This document shows positions 1 through 5,200 of a stretch of 6,898 nt of DNA, in pieces. A program made the translations under genes and the position numbers. Every line of letters starts with the position of its first letter. Positions within the stretch are counted from its first letter, which is position 1. The notes beneath the pieces were generated by a model that worked only from the letters and a program-made list of their open reading frames with translations, was not told the origin of the DNA and searched no databases. Source of the stretch: an uncultured Oscillospiraceae bacterium (GTDB taxonomy: Bacteria; Bacillota; Clostridia; Oscillospirales; Acutalibacteraceae); assembly GCA_900552285.1 (NCBI GenBank), contig URYV01000080.1:1-6898 (forward strand), given 5' to 3'.

Positions 1-33
1 CTTCAAATAAAGCTTGATACGGGATTTTTGGGA

Positions 34-68
34 AGTAATAAGTAAAAAGTAATAGATAATAAGTTAGG
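34..68. repeat. Heptamer direct repeat, AT-rich
   Basis: Five consecutive 7-bp blocks can be read: AGTAATA (34-40), AGTAAAA (41-47), AGTAATA (48-54), GATAATA (55-61) and a decayed AGTTAGG (62-68). The first four differ by one or two bases. The array directly precedes a GC-rich hairpin and a terminator. This layout is what one sees in short intergenic repeat families of Clostridia, but membership of a family is inference from pattern only. Bases 1-33 hold no recognisable feature; the leftmost frame closes with a stop at 43-45, too short to call a gene tail. Confidence 0.5.
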
Positions 69-69
69 T

Positions 70-82
70 GTGCCTGCGGCAC
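70..82. other. Small GC-rich hairpin
   Basis: GTGCC (70-74) pairs perfectly with GGCAC (78-82) around a TGC loop. The 9-mer CCTGCGGCA inside it (73-81) recurs exactly at 181-189. No T-tract follows, so it is not a terminator by itself. It may be part of a small repeated intergenic element together with the heptamers at 34-68. Confidence 0.45.
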
Positions 83-92
83 GAATTATAAT

Positions 93-122
93 GCAAGGGT
101 TACACCTTGCTCTTTTTATTTT
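93..122 (+). terminator. Rho-independent terminator of an upstream transcript
   Basis: GCAAGG (93-98) pairs perfectly with CCTTGC (105-110) around the loop GTTACA. A T-rich tract (111-122, interrupted by one C and one A) follows on the + strand. The upstream side has no comparable T-run for the other strand, so it probably ends + strand transcription entering from left of the window. Confidence 0.65.
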
Positions 123-206
123 ACAGTATTATAACCGTAATCCGATTTGATATAAACTTGCTTTTTGCCGAATTAAAGCTCCTGCGGCAAGGAGAAAAGC
201 TTTTAT

Positions 207-238
207 GCCCTTGATTTTTCAAGGGCTTTTTCTTTTTT
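207..238 (+). terminator. Strong rho-independent terminator
   Basis: GCCCTTGA (207-214) pairs perfectly with TCAAGGGC (219-226) around a TTTT loop, followed by a T-rich tract through 238 broken by a single C. It is the best intrinsic terminator in the window. With the terminator at 93-122 it insulates the operon that begins at about 299. Between the two, bases 123-206 hold two mutually exclusive short stems (165-170 with 185-190, or 179-182 with 191-194) and no gene I can support. Confidence 0.75.
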
Positions 239-298
239 ATAGGCTTTAAGTCCGTTCGAGAGGGTGCGCTTTCGATTTTTTGTTTTTTTGAAAAAGAC

Positions 299-327
299 TT
301 GCAATTTCGCAAAAAGTGTGTTAAACT
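299..327 (+). promoter_or_regulatory. Candidate sigma-70-type promoter of the operon
   Basis: A -35-like TTGCAA (299-304) and a -10-like TAAACT (322-327) are separated by exactly 17 bp. Each matches its consensus at four of six positions, so the promoter is modest. The predicted start of transcription falls inside the inverted repeat at 330-353, which is where a repressor would block initiation. A better -35 match, TTGAAA (288-293), has no -10 at the right distance. Confidence 0.5.
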
Positions 328-329
328 GC

Positions 330-353
330 AATTAAATGAACGGTCATTTAATT
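330..353. promoter_or_regulatory. Inverted-repeat operator, probable TetR-family site
   Basis: Left arm AATTAAATGA (330-339) and right arm TCATTTAATT (344-353) are perfect inverted repeats of 10 bp with the 4-bp centre ACGG. The core TGAACGGTCA resembles the TGAACG-NTCA type of site bound by many TetR/AcrR regulators. It begins 2 bp after the proposed -10 and ends 19 bp before the TetR start codon, so binding of the adjacent regulator should repress its own operon. Binding is inferred; the palindrome itself is directly visible. Confidence 0.75.
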
Positions 354-355
354 AT

Positions 356-360
356 AGGAG
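356..360 (+). promoter_or_regulatory. Ribosome binding site of the TetR gene
   Basis: AGGAG lies 12 nt upstream of the ATG at 373, a slightly long spacing. It directly abuts the operator, so a bound repressor would cover the region just ahead of it. No other start codon in this frame has a better site. Confidence 0.6.
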
Positions 361-372
361 CGCTGCAAAACA

Positions 373-972
373 ATGAGAACAGAAAAACAACACAATGAAA
401 AGAGAATTGAAATCATGGAAAAATGCTATGAGTGCTATGCCGAGCACGGCCTTACCGGCACGGGGATAAAAATGCTCGCCGAGGCCTGCGGCTGCACCCA
501 GGGAAATCTTTATTCCTATTTCAAAAATCTTGACGAGCTGATTGTCGAGTCCACCGCCTACTGCATGGCCAAGGTGGAGGACGATTTTATGAAAAAGGCA
601 CCCACCGACCCAAAGGACGTCATGCGTTTTATCGAGGAGGTGCCCTATTGGACGGCGAGGGAACACGGAAGCAAATACCGCCTCATGTATCAGGTCTACA
701 CCCATCCGAAATATATTGAATACGGAAAAAAGTTTTTTGAGGGTGTAAACGAGCGATACACCGAATATGCTAAATTGTTGGAGCCGAAAATCGGAATACC
801 CTATACGGTCACGACGCCGCTGATTTTTATATTTGTCCGCGCCTGCGTGCACTATGCCATGTTTGAGGACGAATATTATCTGAAAAGCCAAATGGAGGTT
901 TTAAAACAGGGCGTCGCCCTGTTTGCAGATAAATACCGCTCTGAATTTTTGAACGGAGGTAACGCAAAATGA
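373..972 (+). CDS. TetR/AcrR-family transcriptional regulator
   Basis: A 199-residue protein, the usual size for a TetR-family homodimeric repressor. Residues ~10-57 form the N-terminal DNA-binding domain. The helix-turn-helix is seen in the stretch running from G29 through LAEACGCTQGNLYSYFKNLDEL to I57, with the family hallmark G-N-L-Y-x-Y-F (44-50). Residues ~60-199 are the variable helical ligand and dimerisation domain; I cannot name a ligand. The start at 373 fits the AGGAG at 356-360 and leaves the whole HTH intact. The stop overlaps the next gene's ATG (ATGA, 969-972), which implies translational coupling. A perfect inverted repeat at 330-353 makes autorepression likely, and with it control of the two downstream surface proteins. 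Unusual: four cysteines in the DNA-binding domain (C18, C21, C39, C41). An activator role cannot be excluded. Family assignment is firm; target and ligand are inference. Confidence 0.93.
   Translation: MRTEKQHNEKRIEIMEKCYECYAEHGLTGTGIKMLAEACGCTQGNLYSYFKNLDELIVESTAYCMAKVEDDFMKKAPTDPKDVMRFIEEVPYWTAREHGSKYRLMYQVYTHPKYIEYGKKFFEGVNERYTEYAKLLEPKIGIPYTVTTPLIFIFVRACVHYAMFEDEYYLKSQMEVLKQGVALFADKYRSEFLNGGNAK
955..960 (+). promoter_or_regulatory. Ribosome binding site of the collagen-like gene
   Basis: GGAGGT sits 8 nt before the ATG at 969, inside the last codons of the TetR gene. The surrounding 12-mer GAACGGAGGTAA (951-962) recurs exactly at 2249-2260 ahead of the next gene, so both surface proteins have nearly the same strong initiation region. 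Confidence 0.85.
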
Positions 973-2237
973 AAAAAATGATGAGAAATGCGGTCGGCGG
1001 GCTTTTAATGCTTGGAATTTTACTTTCTGCCGGCTGCGGCAGGGTTCAACAAACAAGCGCGGCGGCCGATCGGGTGGAGGTGCGTAATAACGGCACCGCC
1101 ATTCAATGGAAATATAATGATGAAACCGACTGGCGCGATTTGGCGGCGCTCACCGAGCTTTACGGAGCCGACGGCAAAGACGGACTTAACGGAGTCGACG
1201 GTAAGGACGGTATAAACGGTATCGACGGTAAGGACGGTACCAACGGAATTGACGGCAAAGACGGTACCAACGGAGTTGACGGAAAAGACGGTACCAACGG
1301 AGTTGACGGAAAAGACGGTACTAACGGAATTGACGGTAAGGACGGTATAAACGGAGCCGACGGCAAGACTCCTTTTGTGGGCGAAAACGGCAATTGGTGG
1401 ATCGGTACCACCGATACCGGTGTTAAGGCCGAGGGCGCAAACGGTGCAAACGGCGTTGACGGCGCAGACGGCAGACAAATTGAAATTCAAAAAACCGACC
1501 TGTATATTCAATGGCGCTATGAGGGCGAAGAATGGCAAAACCTTGTGGCTCTCGCCGACATCGAAGGTCTTGCAGGGCAAAACGGCGAAAACGGGGAGAA
1601 CGGCAAAACGCCGGAATTCCGAGTTAATGAAAATATGCTTGAATGGCGTTATATCGGCGATACCGTTTGGCATGATATTTATGATTTGTCGGTTCTCAAA
1701 GGTACCGACGGCAGAGACGGAACAAACGGAAAAGACGGAGCCGACGGCAAGGACGGACAAAAGGGAGCCGACGGCAAAAACGGCGTCGACGGAAAAGACG
1801 GAAAGGACGGCTCGTGCGCCGGATACTTTGCCGCAAGCGGTACGGTCTACGGCTGGGGAACCCTTCCTTTCACCGTGAAAAAATCCGACGGAAATTTAAT
1901 TTCTTATAGCTCCTCCGAAAAGAAAATCACGCTTTCCAAAGGCCATTCTTACAGCATTGTTTTCAGCGGGACGGTTTCGGTGAGCGCAAAAAGCGACGAT
2001 AAAATATGCGGTGTGTCGCTTGTTGACGGATATAATAATTCCGAAATGCTGCTTGGCACGCGAACCTCTGTTGTCATACCGAAAGCAAATCAAACCGCAA
2101 GACTGACCGTGGCATATAATAACATATACACGGCCGACGAGGATATAAATCTCACATTACAATTTTCAAACATGATGTTCCAGGATACGAACTTCGGCGA
2201 CGGCTATTATAACATAACCGTTACGGCGCTTGACTGA
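969..2237 (+). CDS. Collagen-like surface lipoprotein with C1q/TNF-like C-terminal domain
   Basis: A 422-residue exported lipoprotein. Residues 1-22 are a lipoprotein signal peptide (charged MKKMMR start, hydrophobic core, lipobox LSAGC), so C23 should be lipidated and the protein held on the outer membrane face. Gly-X-Y runs follow: 66-134 (the longest), 156-170, 200-214 and 245-283. The X and Y positions are dominated by Asp, Lys and Asn and contain no proline; prolines occur only in the two GKTP caps. Three copies of a Trp motif (36-61, 171-195, 216-240) separate the runs, and GENGNWWIG (138-146) is a further element I recall from collagen-like proteins of gut Firmicutes. Residues ~284-422 are rich in beta strands and resemble the BclA/C1q-type trimerising head. 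It probably forms a homotrimeric stalk with a globular tip; the ligand is unknown. The start is set by GGAGGT 8 nt upstream. It overlaps the TetR gene by 4 nt. Confidence 0.92.
   Translation: MKKMMRNAVGGLLMLGILLSAGCGRVQQTSAAADRVEVRNNGTAIQWKYNDETDWRDLAALTELYGADGKDGLNGVDGKDGINGIDGKDGTNGIDGKDGTNGVDGKDGTNGVDGKDGTNGIDGKDGINGADGKTPFVGENGNWWIGTTDTGVKAEGANGANGVDGADGRQIEIQKTDLYIQWRYEGEEWQNLVALADIEGLAGQNGENGENGKTPEFRVNENMLEWRYIGDTVWHDIYDLSVLKGTDGRDGTNGKDGADGKDGQKGADGKNGVDGKDGKDGSCAGYFAASGTVYGWGTLPFTVKKSDGNLISYSSSEKKITLSKGHSYSIVFSGTVSVSAKSDDKICGVSLVDGYNNSEMLLGTRTSVVIPKANQTARLTVAYNNIYTADEDINLTLQFSNMMFQDTNFGDGYYNITVTALD
1074..1688 (+). repeat. Three dispersed copies of a Trp-rich mini-motif
   Basis: The encoded motif is I/L-Q/E-W-K/R-Y, then three to five residues, then W-x-D/N-L/I-x-x-L. 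Copies lie at 1074-1151 (residues 36-61), 1479-1553 (171-195) and 1614-1688 (216-240). Cores are IQWKYNDETDWRDLAAL, IQWRYEGEEWQNLVAL and LEWRYIGDTVWHDIYDL. Each is followed within a few residues by a Gly-X-Y run. The copies have diverged at DNA level, so the duplication is old or the motif is under selection. Its role, perhaps registering or nucleating the triple helix or binding a ligand, is inference. Confidence 0.75.
1170..1358 (+). repeat. 27-bp tandem repeat, seven units, coding for DGKDGxNGx
   Basis: Seven head-to-tail units begin at 1170, 1197, 1224, 1251, 1278, 1305 and 1332. Each encodes Asp-Gly-Lys-Asp-Gly-(Leu/Ile/Thr)-Asn-Gly-(Val/Ile/Ala). Units 4 and 5 differ at one base and units 5 and 6 at two, which points to recent slippage or unequal exchange in the middle of the array. 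Outer units are more diverged. Because 27 is a multiple of three, copy-number change would lengthen or shorten the stalk without breaking the frame. Confidence 0.9.
1701..1817 (+). repeat. Second long Gly-X-Y run, membrane-distal
   Basis: Thirteen Gly-X-Y triplets (residues 245-283) rich in DGKDG and ADG, proline-free. It is less regular than the first run at DNA level. It ends in G-S-C, so a cysteine (C283) sits exactly at the junction between the triple helix and the C-terminal head, where an interchain disulphide could lock a trimer; that role is inference. Confidence 0.8.
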
Positions 2238-2252
2238 GCCGATACCGGGAAC

Positions 2253-2258
2253 GGAGGT
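2253..2258 (+). promoter_or_regulatory. Ribosome binding site of the giant surface protein
   Basis: GGAGGT lies 8 nt before the ATG at 2267 in the 29-nt gap after the lipoprotein stop codon. The gap contains no hairpin with a T-run, so transcription should read through from the lipoprotein gene. This site fixes the start codon: it gives a clean signal peptide immediately afterwards. Confidence 0.85.
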
Positions 2259-2266
2259 AAAGCGAA

Positions 2267-5200
2267 ATGACAAAACGAATAATAGGTATGTTTCTTGCCA
2301 TATGCGTAATGATGAGCACTCTGCCGACGGCAGCCTTTGCGGCGGATGAGGTTTCGGCGAAAATCAACGGAATATCCGTGCCCGCGGCGGGCGGCAGCAT
2401 TGTCGGCGAGGGCATTTCGGGCAGCATAACTTTTGACGTCGAATCAAAAACGCTGACCCTTGAAAACGCCGAAATCAGCGTGACGACCGAAACAAGAGCC
2501 ATAGACATTCGCAGCGGCATTGACACGCTGATCCTTAAAGGAAAAAACGAGATCAAATGGGCGGACGAAAGCGATAAGACGGTGAGCATTTACGCGATCT
2601 CCGCTTCAGTCAGTTCCTTTCTCATCAAGGGAAACAGCCGTAATGACAGCCTGACGGTCACCCTTCCCGGAACAAAGGACGGGTATCGGAGCGCTTATGC
2701 AATTTCAACGGCAAACTGTGAGATCCGTAACTGTTCGGCAGATATCACGGTGATCGGCGGCATGCAAAATTTCGGCGACAATGTGGCGATCCGTGTGTCC
2801 GACTTAAAGATAAAAAACGCGGCGCTGGATCTTATCGTCGGCAAGGACCGCCAAGGAAATGTGCAGAAAGCGATGCAGGGCGGGTGTGTTTATGCCACCG
2901 GTAGGATCTCGATCGAAAACTCGTATATTCATGCGGGAATATATTCGGCTTTAGGGCAAGGTGCAGCCTTTTACGCAGTTTTGCAGGGCCAAGGCGGAAC
3001 CACCTGCACAGACAGTGTGATTTATGCAGAGTCGGATGTTTTGCAAGCGGGAAGAACAATATGCTTAGACGGCGTAGACACGACTTTTTCCGTTAAAAAC
3101 AGCGTACTCAAGGCAAAAAGTAATCAATACGCATTCTCCGGCTACAATTACGCAAAACCGACTTTCGAAAGCAGTCTGGTGGAGCTTGAGTCCAAGGATA
3201 TCGTGATGCGCGGTCCCACCTTCGGAACCGTAAGCGGCTTTACGAAGATCACCGCCACCGACAAGAACGGCAATGTTTCCACATATAATCCCGGCGACGA
3301 TCTCAGCACTCTGAGTGCCGATTCCCGCAAGGTGGTCATCGAAAGTCCCGTTCACTCCCATTGCGTCTGCGGAAACGACACCGATTCGGGCGACCATACG
3401 TCTCATTCCGAAGAAATATGGATGCCTTGGTCGTCGACAAATACCCTTCCGAACGACACAGGCAACTACTATCTTGTAAATGACGTTTCGGTCAAAAGTC
3501 CGTGGTTTGCGGGGTGGAATAACGGCGAAATCAAGCTCTGTCTTAACGGCAAATCACTCATATTTGAAAAAGAGTATTTACTTGCACATTCCTTTACCCT
3601 GACCGACTGTATCGGAGGCGGCGGTATTTACGGCGAGAACTGTAACGGAATTGCCGTTGTGAGTGTGCGGGGAAATTTCAATATGTACGGCGGCAGTATC
3701 ATCAATAAGGGTGAATCCCGATTTGAAAACGTAGGCATTGTGACCGAGTGGGATTGGACGTCCTTTAATCTCTACGGCGGTACCGTCGGAAACAGCTCGG
3801 AAGGCTGCGCGATTTGGCTTAGCGGAAGCTACGGGAATACTCCGCTTTTCAATGCCTACGGCGGCAGGGTCGAGGGTATACTTTATAATCCCAATTTCGG
3901 CAAACCCGTAAACTTTTTCGATACGGAATTTATGTCGCTTGTACGCCTCCCCAAGTTTGCGAAAATCGTCGGAACACCGAATTTCGGAGAAAACGGAAAA
4001 TATGACTATATCTATCCCATCATGCTCGAAAACGACGGTGTATATACCGAGGTCACCGATTCGAACAAGGACGATGTTTTCGGCGACGGAACGGTCAAAT
4101 ATGAGCTTGCGGAAGAAGGCGAGACCGAAAAGAGCGTTTTAACGCTCGATAACGCCCACATAAAAGCTTCTGCCGGCTTCGGTACGATAATGCCATATGG
4201 TATTGATTCGGAATTCGAAAGCTATAACCGCGACATTGACATTGTTCTTATCGGTGAAAACACGGTGGAAGAAACCGGCGGCGGTTACTGCATTTCGGCT
4301 TTTCTGGGCCGTACGCTGACCTTCCGCGGGGACGGAAAGCTTAACGCGGTCGGAAAGGGCGTCGACCTTATCGGCGGTATAGTAGATGCAACGCATATTG
4401 TTGTCGAAAGCAGCGATATATCCGTTTCCTCCGAAAAGTACGGCATTTCATCTCTTGACTTTACGGTAAACGGCGGAAAGATTAAAATAGAGGGCGATAA
4501 AGCCGCTGTTTGGCCGTCGGTGTATTACACCGAAGATTACGGCAAAATCACCGTGAACGGCGGAATTCTCGAGCTTTTCGCGGGGGGAAATGACGGAAAG
4601 CTCATCGACAGCGGCAGCGAAAATCCGAGCATTGACCTTTCGGACGGAATGAGTATGATTACCTCTTCCACCCTTGACGCGGCGTCGGCCGTGCCAACAA
4701 AGGCCGATAACTTCGATGCAATATCAAATGCAAAATACCTTTGCGTTTTCGGAGCGCATAATCATTGCCTCTGCGGCGGAAACGAATTTGACGGACACAC
4801 AACCCACACCGAGACGGTATGGCAGGCGTGGACCTCGTCGGACTCGCTGCCAACGACGGCGGGGAATTATTACCTTGCAAACGATGTGACCCTGCCGGCG
4901 GGCGTTACGGAGCTGCAGGACGGCGTGAGCATATGCTTAAACGGCAGAAAAATCGTCGGCATGGGAAATAACGACAGCAAAATTAAGGCAAACGGCGCTC
5001 TGACCGTCACCGACTGCATGGCGTCGGGAAGCGTCGGAAACTTTGGGTTTAGAAACGGAAGGCTGGATATGTACGGCGGAAAAATTGCCGAAAACACCCG
5101 ACTGATCATCGACCCCGGCACGGCCTTCCTTTTGAGCGGAAATTCGGTAAACGAAGGAAGCATTTCTATTTACGGGTATGTCGATTTTACAATGAAGGGC

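Noticed and set aside
1..45. Possible 3' end of an upstream gene (frame 1 stop at 43-45)
   Set aside because: Only 14 codons are visible, they show no recognisable motif, and the stop falls inside the heptamer repeat array. It cannot be supported.
352..891. Reverse-strand open frame (179 codons) opposite the TetR gene
   Set aside because: The forward frame is an unmistakable TetR protein. The reverse frame shows no domain pattern and would start inside the coding region without context.
1170..1358. Regular 27-bp repeats considered as a CRISPR array
   Set aside because: Units are directly adjacent with no spacers, vary mainly at third codon positions and are in frame within a clear protein-coding gene.
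1020..1760. Long reverse-strand open frame (246 codons) opposite the collagen-like gene
   Set aside because: Its repeats (SVxTVxxVNSVGTV) are the antisense image of the Gly-X-Y repeats. It has no convincing ribosome binding site, and the forward frame has a lipobox, a recognised architecture and a good site.
1375..1878. Forward open frame in another phase within the collagen-like gene
   Set aside because: Low-complexity TAKTxxTEKTE translation is a frame-shifted reading of the Gly-X-Y codons.
2238..2266. Possible internal promoter or terminator between the lipoprotein and the giant gene
   Set aside because: The 29-nt gap has no T-run hairpin and no -35/-10 pair; it is explained by a ribosome binding site alone.
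2832..3406. Several short reverse-strand open frames inside the giant gene
   Set aside because: The forward frame from 2267 is open without a stop through the whole region and shows continuous beta-helix and motif patterns; the reverse frames have no recognisable domains.
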